A stretch of DNA of 42,634 bases from Clostridia bacterium (GTDB lineage Bacteria > Bacillota_A > Clostridia > Oscillospirales > CAG-272): assembly GCA_017414585.1 (NCBI GenBank), contig JAFQLN010000194.1, positions 1 through 42,634 of the forward strand, given 5' to 3'. Position numbers and translations under genes: made by a program. Below are positions 8,331 through 15,850 of this stretch, piece by piece (within the stretch, counting starts at the first letter, position 1; each line of letters starts with the position of its first letter). The notes below the pieces were generated by a model. It searched no databases, was not told the DNA's origin, and saw nothing but the letters and a program-made list of their open reading frames with translations.

Positions 8331-8343
8331 AAGGAGACGCGAA

Positions 8344-9219
8344 ATGCAGGTGTTTGACTCCATCATCTGTCCCGTCTGCGGAGAAACGCTTTACCGCGAA
8401 GGCAAAACCGTTCTCTGTGTAAAGGGACACACATTTGATATTGCGAAAGCGGGTTATGTCAACCTGCTGCCGCCGGGAAAAGAAAAAAATGCCCGCACCG
8501 GGGACGAAAAAATCATGGTGAAGGCAAGGGTTGATTTCCTTTCCAAAGATTATTACGCTCTCATCAGCGACCGGACCGCGGAGATTCTGCGTGCCTGCCT
8601 GTCCGAAAACGCTTTGTTTGCCGATCTCGGATGCGGGGAGGGATACCATACCTGCCGGATCGCGGAAAAAATCGGTTTCCCCGTGACTGCTTTCGGCTTT
8701 GACGCCTCGAAATTTGCGGCGGAATACGCATCCAAACGGGCGAAAGCGAAGAATCTTATGCCGAAGGACGGTGTGGGCGCAGAACATGACCATCCCGCGC
8801 AGGCGTATTTCTTCCCTGCCAATCTCTTCCATCTGCCGCTGAAGGATCATGTCCTCGATGCCGCCGTGAGTATGTTTGCTCCGGTTGCCGGCGAGGAAAC
8901 ACATCGGATTCTGAAGCCGGGCGGGAAGCTCGTTGTGGTCTCTTCCGGACGGGATCATCTGTTAGAACTGCGTCAGCTGATTTACGAGGAAGTGCGTTTT
9001 TCCGATGCCCCGGTACCGGTGCCGGACGGATTTGTACAAACAGAACGGCAGAATCTGCGTGTCGAAACGACGGTCACCAGCCGTGAAGACCTGCAGTCCT
9101 TGTTCGTCATGACGCCCTTTTACTATAAAACCACGGAAGAAGGACGGGCGCGCCTTCTCTCAAACGACTCGCTGCGCCTGACCGTGGATGTCAATTTTTC
9201 TGTATTCGAGGCAATCTGA
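8344..9219 (+). CDS. 23S rRNA (guanine-N1)-methyltransferase, RlmA family
   Basis: A 291-residue SAM-dependent methyltransferase. The N-terminus carries the family's zinc knuckle, Cys9-x2-Cys12-x12-Cys25-x3-His29 (CPVCG ... CVKGH), followed by FDIAKAGYVNLL, a signature of RlmA proteins. The SAM-binding motif I is ADLGCGEGYH. Family members methylate N1 of G745 (RlmA-I, Gram-negative) or G748 (RlmA-II/TlrB, Gram-positive, linked to tylosin resistance) in helix 35 of 23S rRNA; which position is used here cannot be told. The start at 8344 has AAGGAGA eight bases upstream; the longer frame to 8275 overlaps the lipoprotein gene and is not supported. The glycosyltransferase start follows one base after its stop. 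Confidence 0.85.
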   Translation: MQVFDSIICPVCGETLYREGKTVLCVKGHTFDIAKAGYVNLLPPGKEKNARTGDEKIMVKARVDFLSKDYYALISDRTAEILRACLSENALFADLGCGEGYHTCRIAEKIGFPVTAFGFDASKFAAEYASKRAKAKNLMPKDGVGAEHDHPAQAYFFPANLFHLPLKDHVLDAAVSMFAPVAGEETHRILKPGGKLVVVSSGRDHLLELRQLIYEEVRFSDAPVPVPDGFVQTERQNLRVETTVTSREDLQSLFVMTPFYYKTTEEGRARLLSNDSLRLTVDVNFSVFEAI

Positions 9220-9220
9220 T

Positions 9221-9955
9221 ATGCTGTCCGTCATTATTCCGATGTACAATGAGAAAACCGTCATCTCCTCCACGCTCCGTACACTGACGGAACACATGGA
9301 GAAAACGACGGATGGTCCCTGTTCCTATGAAATTCTTCTGTGTGACGACGGTTCTGACGACGGCTGCGGAGATATTGCACAGAATACCGCGGCGGAACTG
9401 ACGCTCAAAAACGGATGCGTCCGTCTGATCCGCGCCGAGAAGAATGCGGGAAAGGGTGCGGCTGTCCGGATGGGCATGCTTGCCGCAGAAGGGGATTTTC
9501 GTCTGTTCACCGACAGCGATCTGGCATACGGATGTGAAGTCATCACCGCCATGGCACAGCACGCCGAAGAAACAGACGCAAAGATTCTCATCGGCTCGCG
9601 TGCCATCCATCCGGAAGGGTATGCCGGCTACACGCCAATCCGCAGACTTGCGTCAAAAGTGTTTGTCCGGCTTCTTGCTGCGACAGCGGGATTTTCCCTG
9701 AGCGATTCTCAGTGCGGCATCAAGCTGTTTGCCAAAGAGGCTGCGCAGGAAATTTTTTCCCGTTGCGAAGTAAATGGCTGGGCGTTCGATTTTGAAGTGC
9801 TCCTGCTCGGTGAGAAACTCGGATACCGCATTTCTGAATTTCCGGTCACGGTCATCAACCACCGCGAATCGAAGGTGCGTCTGCTGAAGGACTCGTGGAA
9901 GATGATGCGGGATGTGGGCAGAATCAGAAAGCGCGTGAAGAATCTTTCACTCTGA
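9221..9955 (+). CDS. GT2 glycosyltransferase, dolichyl-phosphate glucosyltransferase-like
   Basis: A 244-residue GT-A fold inverting glycosyltransferase. Motifs: SVIIPMYNE at the N-terminus, DDGSDDG, the metal-binding TDSDLAYG, and DSQCGIKLF, a signature of the ALG5/dolichyl-phosphate beta-glucosyltransferase group. The likely reaction is transfer of a sugar from a nucleotide donor to a polyprenyl phosphate at the inner face of the membrane. There is no C-terminal membrane segment, so a partner or peripheral membrane binding is expected. The start ATG at 9221 follows the RlmA stop by one base, implying translational coupling. The stop codon abuts that of the convergent gene at 9956 with no spacer and no terminator. 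Confidence 0.82.
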   Translation: MLSVIIPMYNEKTVISSTLRTLTEHMEKTTDGPCSYEILLCDDGSDDGCGDIAQNTAAELTLKNGCVRLIRAEKNAGKGAAVRMGMLAAEGDFRLFTDSDLAYGCEVITAMAQHAEETDAKILIGSRAIHPEGYAGYTPIRRLASKVFVRLLAATAGFSLSDSQCGIKLFAKEAAQEIFSRCEVNGWAFDFEVLLLGEKLGYRISEFPVTVINHRESKVRLLKDSWKMMRDVGRIRKRVKNLSL

Positions 9956-10792
9956 TCACGGCGCATAGAAGTCGTGACAGCCGATGGAGAGGACAAACCG
10001 GCAGTTTTCGACGATCCAGAAATTCGTAGCGGCGGCTTCGTTCAGAAAATACAGGATTTCATGCGACAGCCGCGTGTTTTCGAGACAGATTTTCGCCGCA
10101 AGAACGGAATCCTTACCGGCTGTCTGCTCAATGGCGCCATCTACGGTGGGGGTAAACTGGACGCCGTGCTCGTCGTCAAAAATCACGTCATAAATCGTGT
10201 CCGGAAACTCATCGGAATCCACGCGGTTGAGAATCACCGATCCGACTGCGAGTTTGCCGAGAAACGGCTCACCCTGCGATTCCGCGTGAATGATTTTCGC
10301 AAGCCAGTACAGATCGTCCTTGTCATAGTATTCCTCGTCGGAGAGAATGGCACCGCGCCGGCGTGTCAGTGTGGTCGTGTGATCCTCGGCACTGTAGGAC
10401 GCGCTGAAGCCGAAAGCCTGCGCTGCCTGCCGGACCGGTACATACAATACACCGTCCTTCGTAAAAACGCCCTTTTCGCACCAGAGAATCCGTCCGTTTG
10501 CATCTATGTAATACGAACCGTCCTTTGCGTGCAGGAGAAGGGATTCGGTTTCGACGGTGGAAGTCATTTTCTGTCCATCCCATGTGACAACGGCGTTGTC
10601 AACCGTGCAGGCGAACTCGCGCAGTGAGACGTAGGCGTGTCCCTCCACGGTGAATGTCCTGCCTTCGTATTCGATGCCGTCATAAACCAGACGGTAATCC
10701 TCATCGCTTTTTGCCCCTATCGGGTTTGCCGCTGTTCCGACCATCATAACGGATGCCAGAACAGCGAGCGTCAATCGGGTGATCTTATTCAT
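9956..10792 (-). CDS. Secreted SleB-type cell wall hydrolase with stalk domain
   Basis: A 278-residue exported protein. An N-terminal signal peptide ending near AANPIGA precedes a copper-amine-oxidase-N-like 'stalk' domain (about 35-145; e.g. GHAYVSLREFA and GVLYVPVRQAAQAFGF). The C-terminal Hydrolase_2 domain (about 161-278) carries the SleB/CwlJ signature WLAKIIHAESQGEP with the putative catalytic Glu171 and AVGSVILNRVDSDEFPDTI. SleB enzymes are lytic transglycosylases acting on spore cortex; this stalk-bearing form is common in Clostridia and may act on the vegetative wall or the spore. The start is the ATG at 10792 with AGGAGG five bases upstream; the frame continues upstream to 11164 but overlaps the promoter. 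Monocistronic and convergent with the glycosyltransferase gene. Confidence 0.87.
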   Translation of the reverse strand: MNKITRLTLAVLASVMMVGTAANPIGAKSDEDYRLVYDGIEYEGRTFTVEGHAYVSLREFACTVDNAVVTWDGQKMTSTVETESLLLHAKDGSYYIDANGRILWCEKGVFTKDGVLYVPVRQAAQAFGFSASYSAEDHTTTLTRRRGAILSDEEYYDKDDLYWLAKIIHAESQGEPFLGKLAVGSVILNRVDSDEFPDTIYDVIFDDEHGVQFTPTVDGAIEQTAGKDSVLAAKICLENTRLSHEILYFLNEAAATNFWIVENCRFVLSIGCHDFYAP

Positions 10793-10856
10793 TTTTCCTC
10801 CTTTTCGGGCAGAATGAGAAACTCTGCCAAAGCGTGTTTTTCGTTCCCGCTTTTCC

Positions 10857-10885
10857 ATTATAGCATAAAACGGGCGCGATTTTAA
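10857..10885 (-). promoter_or_regulatory. Extended -10 promoter of the SleB-like gene
   Basis: On the minus strand TGC-TATAAT (-10 at 10862..10857) with a weak -35 (TTAAAA at 17-base spacing). It lies about 65 bases upstream of the ATG and excludes longer upstream starts. Confidence 0.65.
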
Positions 10886-10968
10886 CCGGTAATGGTTGGT
10901 AAGGAAGAGGAGGAAGCAATTTCCGTATTTCCCGGGAGGGAGAAACGTGCAAAAAGGTACGGTTCCTG

Positions 10969-10997
10969 TTGCATTATGTTCGGGGATCGGGTATAAT
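10969..10997 (+). promoter_or_regulatory. Sigma-A promoter of the solute-binding protein operon
   Basis: TTGCAT (10969-10974), a 17-base spacer and TATAAT (10992-10997). It excludes an apparent start at 10896. It is divergent from the SleB-like promoter about 110 bases away. Confidence 0.72.
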
Positions 10998-11069
10998 AAA
11001 AAACACCGGATTCTGCGCGGTTTCAGAGACATGACGCGGACGGAATCCGAATACAAGCCGGAGTATAGA

Positions 11070-12575
11070 ATGTTGAAAAAGAAACTGGCAGCGGGGATCA
11101 CAGCTGTTCTGCTTGCATCGGCGATGCTTCTGAACACCACCTCCTGCGGTCTGATTATTATCAATGACGTGTCCCAGCGTCAGGAAAACGAAAGCGATTC
11201 CGAGGGAAGCGAAACGGAACAGAAGCCTTCCCACACACAGAAGGATTATATAAAATATGAAAATCCGCTGGACGGAAAAGCGCTGTCTATGCAGTATCTC
11301 GAGGCACTTCCCGCACGAGATTACGAGGGAGCGGTTTTCATTATTACAACACCGTCAGCGGATTATATTGCACCGCAGGACACGGAGCTTGCCATGTCCC
11401 GGCTGGCGGTTGAACGGAACAGACAGGTGGAGGAGCTTTACAACCTTACCCTGATCACTTCCGTAACAAAGACGGATACCATGCTGACCGAGCTGAAGCA
11501 GAATGTGGCGGCAGATTCCTATTATTCGGATCTGCTCATGATGCCGATTTATACCGTCGGTCAGTTTCGCAAGGATGATACGCTGATCAACCTGCGTTCG
11601 ATTCCGTTTTTCGATATCACAAAACCGTACTTCAATACCGAATCGTCGGATATGACTTCCGGCGGGTATATGACCTACGGCGTTGCCGGAGAAGCTTCCA
11701 TTTCGCCGGATTCCTTTTCTGCGGTTTATATGAACAAGGAACTTCTGCTGACAGCGGGAATCGACCCTGCCTATCTCTACGATCTTGCAGAAGAAGGCTC
11801 ATGGACATGGGATAATCTGCTCCGCTGTACGGCTGCCGTAACGGAACTGAATACCAGCGGAGAAGCCGGAAGGGAATACTATACGGTAACTGCAGAGAGT
11901 ACGGCAAGCCGTCTGCCCGACCTGATCTTCAAGTCCGCCGGACACGACTTTATCCGGACGGGCAGGAGATCCATCCCGGTTGTCGCATTCCGTGCAAACA
12001 CAGCCAAAACTGTCCTCGATCAGATTGCCGCAATTTACAATGACCCGAAAGCGATAACGGACAGCACAGCGGGTGCGGTCAGCTGCTTCAGCAAAGGAGA
12101 GTCGGCATTTCTGATCGAATACCTCTCCGTCATGCCCTCCATTTCCTCAGCGGCTTCGGACTGGGGTGTGCTCCCTTTGCCGAAAGGGGATGAAAAGGAC
12201 GACTACCGGACGCTGATCGCCAATACGGAACTGGTTTTCGGTGTCCCGGTCAACCACACCAACGGGGAATACGCCGGTATCATCCTCTCTGCACTCAATG
12301 CGGCGTCCTGCGGCTATATTTACGATGCGTATGTGGAATATAATATGCTCCACGTTCTCCGGGACAACGAGTCGGTCAATCTGCTCGATATGCTTCTCGA
12401 TACGGCATCGTTTGACTTTGCGCTCGCATTCGGAAATGCCTATCCCGAGATTGCAAACGTGACCTACAAGCTCGTGCGTTCGACTGCCAAATCGAATGAT
12501 CTGGAAGATAAGTTTGCAAAGCTGCTTGATGCGGCGAACGCAGTGCTGCAGAAAGAATTTGACCTGAGACCGTGA
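11070..12575 (+). CDS. ABC transporter solute-binding lipoprotein (orphan)
   Basis: A 501-residue extracellular lipoprotein. The signal peptide ends in a lipobox with Cys26 (NTTSC), followed by an acidic, Ser/Glu-rich linker. The body has the layout of family 1/8 periplasmic-type sugar-binding proteins: 'YYSDLLMMPIYTVGQF', 'SWTWDNLLRCTAAV', and 'FSKGESAFLIEYLSVMP' before 'DWGVLPLPKGD'. These match the hinge and helix motifs of carbohydrate-binding lipoproteins. No permease or ATPase gene is adjacent, so its transporter partner must be elsewhere. The ATG at 11070 has GGAG six bases upstream; an ATG at 11031 is possible but leaves a long N-terminal tail ahead of the signal peptide. The nucleoside hydrolase follows after 59 bases, suggesting a link to nucleoside or ribose uptake (inference). 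Confidence 0.75.
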   Translation: MLKKKLAAGITAVLLASAMLLNTTSCGLIIINDVSQRQENESDSEGSETEQKPSHTQKDYIKYENPLDGKALSMQYLEALPARDYEGAVFIITTPSADYIAPQDTELAMSRLAVERNRQVEELYNLTLITSVTKTDTMLTELKQNVAADSYYSDLLMMPIYTVGQFRKDDTLINLRSIPFFDITKPYFNTESSDMTSGGYMTYGVAGEASISPDSFSAVYMNKELLLTAGIDPAYLYDLAEEGSWTWDNLLRCTAAVTELNTSGEAGREYYTVTAESTASRLPDLIFKSAGHDFIRTGRRSIPVVAFRANTAKTVLDQIAAIYNDPKAITDSTAGAVSCFSKGESAFLIEYLSVMPSISSAASDWGVLPLPKGDEKDDYRTLIANTELVFGVPVNHTNGEYAGIILSALNAASCGYIYDAYVEYNMLHVLRDNESVNLLDMLLDTASFDFALAFGNAYPEIANVTYKLVRSTAKSNDLEDKFAKLLDAANAVLQKEFDLRP

Positions 12576-12634
12576 CGGAAGCTGCGGATATGCTTCCCGA
12601 AGGATTTATTTATATGCGTAAAGGAGACAAAACC

Positions 12635-13525
12635 ATGAGGATTATGGATGAACTGAGAAAAGAAGGCGTCAAGCGCATGATTCTCGACACCGACACCTAC
12701 AACGAAATCGACGACCAGTTTGCTCTAGCGCTGGCGATGCTCGCACCGGACAGAATTGACCTTGCCTGTGTCTGTGCGGCGCCGTTCCACAACCCGAACA
12801 GCGAATCCTACGCGGACGGAATGGAAAGAAGCTACCGTGAAATCGGAATCTGCACAGAATTCGTTCATCAGTCCCACGGCGCGAAGATTCCACCGTATTA
12901 CCGCGGATCAACGGAACGGATGCCTGACGACAAAACGCCGGTCGAAAGCGAAGCGGCGCACAAGATTGCCGAAACCGTTCTTGCATACGACGGACTGACT
13001 TATATTGCCGCCATCGGTGCTATTACGAATGTGGCTTCCGCTGTGCTTCTGCATCCTGAAATCAAGGATAAGATTGCCATTATCTGGCTCGGATGCCACG
13101 CGCAGTATTTCGGCGGACCCGAATTCAACCTGCAGGGAGACGTCAATGCGGCGAATGCGCTGTTTGCATCCGATGTTCCCATGCTCGTTCTCCCGTGCCA
13201 CGGCGTTGTTTCCAATCTCCACACCACGATTCACGAACTGGAATACTTCCTGCGCGGCAATTCTCCCCTCGGCGATTATCTCTGCGATAATGTAGCTGCC
13301 TGCAAGCCGAAGAATGCCGTTGCGTGGAGCCGCGTAATCTGGGATGTTTCCGCCATTGCCGTTGTGATCGAACCGAACACCTGTCATGTCGCTGTCGAAC
13401 CGAGATGGCACATCAACAAGGACTGGACGTATTCCGATGACGTATACGAAGGCGAAATGGAATGCGTAAAAGCTGTCAACCGCGACTGGATTTTCTCCAT
13501 CCTCTACAGTCATCTGCGCAAGTGA
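12635..13525 (+). CDS. Nucleoside hydrolase (IunH family), divergent loop subgroup
   Basis: A 296-residue member of the inosine-uridine nucleoside hydrolase family, which cleaves the N-glycosidic bond of nucleosides to ribose and base. The Ca-binding loop reads DTDTYNEIDDQFAL instead of the classical D-x-D-P-G-x-D-D, a two-residue longer form shared by a poorly characterised subgroup. Other family elements are visible: AIGAITNVASAVLLHP, IIWLGCH and, for the ribose site, GPEFNLQGDVNAAN. There is no signal peptide, so it is cytoplasmic. The start ATG at 12635 has AAAGGAG upstream. The frame extending back to 12572 overlaps the upstream gene and lacks family similarity. It probably acts on material imported with the solute-binding protein encoded just upstream. 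Confidence 0.85.
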   Translation: MRIMDELRKEGVKRMILDTDTYNEIDDQFALALAMLAPDRIDLACVCAAPFHNPNSESYADGMERSYREIGICTEFVHQSHGAKIPPYYRGSTERMPDDKTPVESEAAHKIAETVLAYDGLTYIAAIGAITNVASAVLLHPEIKDKIAIIWLGCHAQYFGGPEFNLQGDVNAANALFASDVPMLVLPCHGVVSNLHTTIHELEYFLRGNSPLGDYLCDNVAACKPKNAVAWSRVIWDVSAIAVVIEPNTCHVAVEPRWHINKDWTYSDDVYEGEMECVKAVNRDWIFSILYSHLRK

Positions 13526-13534
13526 GGGAAGCAT

Positions 13535-14284
13535 ATGAAACGGATTGTACTGTTTCTGCTGTGTATTTTCGTTTGCATACAGCCCGTTTCTGCATCGGAG
13601 TATGATGAATATCTTTTCGCCGAACCGGTTGTCATCGGGGAAATCCGTGCCGATTCGGTGGGAGATCTGCTTGTACATGATATGACAGCGGAGACCGTCG
13701 TGCACAGTGTTGATGGAAAAGAGATTACGGAAATCATCGTCCGTGCGTCATCTGTTCTGTCACCCCTTGTGACGGTGCTGACGCAGGACGGTGCATACGG
13801 GTATGAACTGAACAGAGCGACAGGCAAACAGACCGGCACAGTACAGGGACTGACCGATTCGTACAGAATCGAATGCGAGATCACCACGACGCTTCACTTT
13901 CTCTTTTACAAAGACCGTCATGTGTATTCGACCGGTCAGGCGTCTGTAAAAGGGAACCATCGGAGGTACAGGGTTCTCGCGGTCGGCGGCGGAAAAACGG
14001 ACAGTGAATTTTCCGAAGTGCCGTTTGAAGAAGTTCTGTATGCCGATGGATTCGACAAGCGGCTGGAGACAGCGGCGGATATCGGATATAATGCCCGATC
14101 TTGTGACAGCAGTTTTGTGACGAAATACACAGTTCGTGACGACAGCGGCAAAAAGGTGTGCGTGATGTCCGTTGCCGCACCGGAAAAGAACCGTTCACTG
14201 CTCGGAATTTTTGCGGGATTAGCCGGAACAGCCGGACTGGGACTGATGCTGTTTGCGCAAATCCGCAGAAGAAAAAAAGGATAA
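13535..14284 (+). CDS. Membrane-anchored extracellular protein of unknown function
   Basis: A 249-residue protein I do not recognise. It has a signal peptide (KRIVLFLLCIFVCIQPVSA), an extracytoplasmic domain of about 190 residues rich in short strands, and a C-terminal hydrophobic helix (LLGIFAGLAGTAGLGLML) followed by the basic tail RRRKKG. This is the shape of a type I single-pass membrane protein. It also resembles the tail of sortase substrates, but no LPxTG or NPxTN motif precedes the helix. It starts 9 bases after the nucleoside hydrolase stop (GAGGGAAG upstream of the ATG), so it belongs to the same operon. The long hairpin at 14289 ends the transcript. Confidence 0.65.
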   Translation: MKRIVLFLLCIFVCIQPVSASEYDEYLFAEPVVIGEIRADSVGDLLVHDMTAETVVHSVDGKEITEIIVRASSVLSPLVTVLTQDGAYGYELNRATGKQTGTVQGLTDSYRIECEITTTLHFLFYKDRHVYSTGQASVKGNHRRYRVLAVGGGKTDSEFSEVPFEEVLYADGFDKRLETAADIGYNARSCDSSFVTKYTVRDDSGKKVCVMSVAAPEKNRSLLGIFAGLAGTAGLGLMLFAQIRRRKKG

Positions 14285-14286
14285 AA

Positions 14287-14534
14287 CGAAAAGGGCGTGT
14301 CGCATTTACATTGAAAAGTGTAATTTGCGACACGCCTTTTAGTATCTTGCAGCAATATAGTTCTTCTTTTTCTCCTTTAGCGAGGAGAAAAAGAAGCAAA
14401 AAGAGGAACTTTTTCAGAAGTCTTGGGTATTTCGAGGCTTGCGAGCCTCGACCAGGGACGCTGTCCCTTGGATCCCTGCCAACTTTTGAAAAAGTTGGAT
14501 CAAAACTTTTATACTTGCGACAGCTCCTTTTTGC
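14287..14534 (+). repeat. MITE-like multi-hairpin intergenic repeat element
   Basis: The whole 250-base gap between two convergent operons is occupied by a structured non-coding element. Its ends form an imperfect terminal inverted repeat: AAAAGGGCGTGTCGCA at 14289 and, on the other strand, AAAAAGGAGCTGTCGCA at 14532..14516. Inside are at least five hairpins: 14289-14340; 14363-14396 (13-bp perfect stem); 14432-14451 (8-bp stem); 14454-14468 (6-bp stem); and 14479-14498 (8-bp stem). No open frame is convincing. The layout fits a non-autonomous mobile element or a dispersed intergenic repeat. I recall similar hairpin-rich repeats in gut Oscillospiraceae but cannot verify this here. No clear target-site duplication is seen. 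Confidence 0.6.
14289..14340 (+). terminator. Bidirectional terminator-like hairpin at the left end of the repeat
   Basis: GGGCGTGTCGCA pairs with TGCGACACGCC (one bulged G), continued by an imperfect inner stem. It is flanked by AAAA on the left and TTTT on the right. It lies 4 bases after the stop of the plus-strand gene and can work in both directions, serving the convergent transporter gene as well. Confidence 0.7.
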
Positions 14535-14536
14535 GC

Positions 14537-15838
14537 TTATTGATGTTCCTGCTGGGTTGGGATTGCGTCCACTTCACGGATTTTCACAGCCAGCCGCGGT
14601 TTGCCGAGATGGGCAAAGACAAAGCCGAGCACAGCCGCACAGACGAATACGAGGAAAACAACTTCCCACGAAGTATGCTTGGAGACGAAGCCGACCGCAA
14701 CGCCCGATACGGCTGCAGCCGCATAGGAGAAGCAGTTGAGCATACCCGTTACAGCGGAAGCACGGCCGATTTTTCCGAAATGGAGTGGGATGAACGTGAG
14801 CAGCATCGAGTTCGCGGCAAGCATGGCTGCACTGGACAGCGCGAGAAGAATGGTTGCGGCGATGCCGGCAAGAACGCCGCCCGATACAAAGTGAATCAGG
14901 ACGAGTGCCAGAGACAGAGCCGCCGCACTGATGATGAACATGAGCGAACAGGTGCCCAGTTCCGTCCAGTGGTACTTGCTGAACATATGCTTTGCCCAAT
15001 AGACGCCGACAATGTTGAACAGCGGGAGAATCGTACAGATGACGGAGGAAACGGAGGGATTGGCGAAGAATTTGCTGTTCAGAATGGTGGGAATCCAGAG
15101 ATCCAGACCGTCCTTGATCATGCCGTTGAAGAGAATGCATACAGCCGCAAGAACCAGACCGCTGCAGAACAGGCTGACATGGACTGCAGCTGCGGAAGGA
15201 TGTGCCCGATCCGCAGGAGCATTTGCGGCGGGAAGAGGGGAGACGGATGTGTGTTCTCTCAGGGTGCTGAAGCCTATGTAAAAGATGACAGCCGACAGAC
15301 AGAGAATCGCACCGCAGGCGACGAAGGAAGTGCGCCAGCTGCCGAACCGAAGGGTCAGAGCACAGACTCCGTAGCAGAGAATAGTGCCGACAGGAATGGT
15401 GACGGATAAGCTCGCGCCGGCTGCCTGTCCGATTTCCTCCGTTGTCCATGTGGATACAGCGCGGAGAATCGGGGACCATAACATCGAACACGCCAGTCCG
15501 CATGCGCCCCAGAACAGAATGAACCAGAGCGGGGAATGTCCGAAGCTCATGAGAATGTTCATAGCCCCTGCAAGGAAAAGTCCGCCGCAGACCATATTTT
15601 TTGGCTGTACCTTCTCGCCGACCCAGCCGCTGATGAACTGTCCGAGGGCATAGCAGGCAAGAAACGCCGTGCCGATGGTGCCGCCGGTCACATTGTCGCA
15701 GACACCGTCCGCAATCATTTCAGACAGATTGACAGAAAGCGTTTTTTTGCCGATATAAACAGTGGCATAAGCCAGCCAGCAGAGGATGACCAGTCGCCAT
15801 GCACGTTTTTCATATTCGGTTTTGTTTTTCTTGAACAT
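14537..15838 (-). CDS. MFS transporter, organophosphate:phosphate antiporter (OPA)-like
   Basis: A 433-residue integral membrane protein with about twelve membrane helices. The N-terminal pattern WRLVILCWLAYATVYIGKKTLSVNLSEM and the loop 'GWVGEKVQPKNMV' between helices 2 and 3 resemble the GlpT/UhpT/UhpC (OPA) branch of the major facilitator superfamily. Such proteins exchange sugar phosphates or glycerol 3-phosphate for phosphate, but substrate-binding residues cannot be assigned confidently. The start at 15838 has AAGGAG eight bases upstream. It begins 12 bases after the TrmK-Nif3 stop, so the two are likely cotranscribed. Its stop codon lies almost directly against the repeat element at 14287-14534, whose hairpins probably terminate it. 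Confidence 0.8.
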   Translation of the reverse strand: MFKKNKTEYEKRAWRLVILCWLAYATVYIGKKTLSVNLSEMIADGVCDNVTGGTIGTAFLACYALGQFISGWVGEKVQPKNMVCGGLFLAGAMNILMSFGHSPLWFILFWGACGLACSMLWSPILRAVSTWTTEEIGQAAGASLSVTIPVGTILCYGVCALTLRFGSWRTSFVACGAILCLSAVIFYIGFSTLREHTSVSPLPAANAPADRAHPSAAAVHVSLFCSGLVLAAVCILFNGMIKDGLDLWIPTILNSKFFANPSVSSVICTILPLFNIVGVYWAKHMFSKYHWTELGTCSLMFIISAAALSLALVLIHFVSGGVLAGIAATILLALSSAAMLAANSMLLTFIPLHFGKIGRASAVTGMLNCFSYAAAAVSGVAVGFVSKHTSWEVVFLVFVCAAVLGFVFAHLGKPRLAVKIREVDAIPTQQEHQ

Positions 15839-15850
15839 GGGAATATCTCC

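Noticed and set aside
10896..11069. Longer N-terminus for the solute-binding lipoprotein
   Set aside because: The frame begins before the promoter at 10969-10997 and would bury the signal peptide inside the protein.
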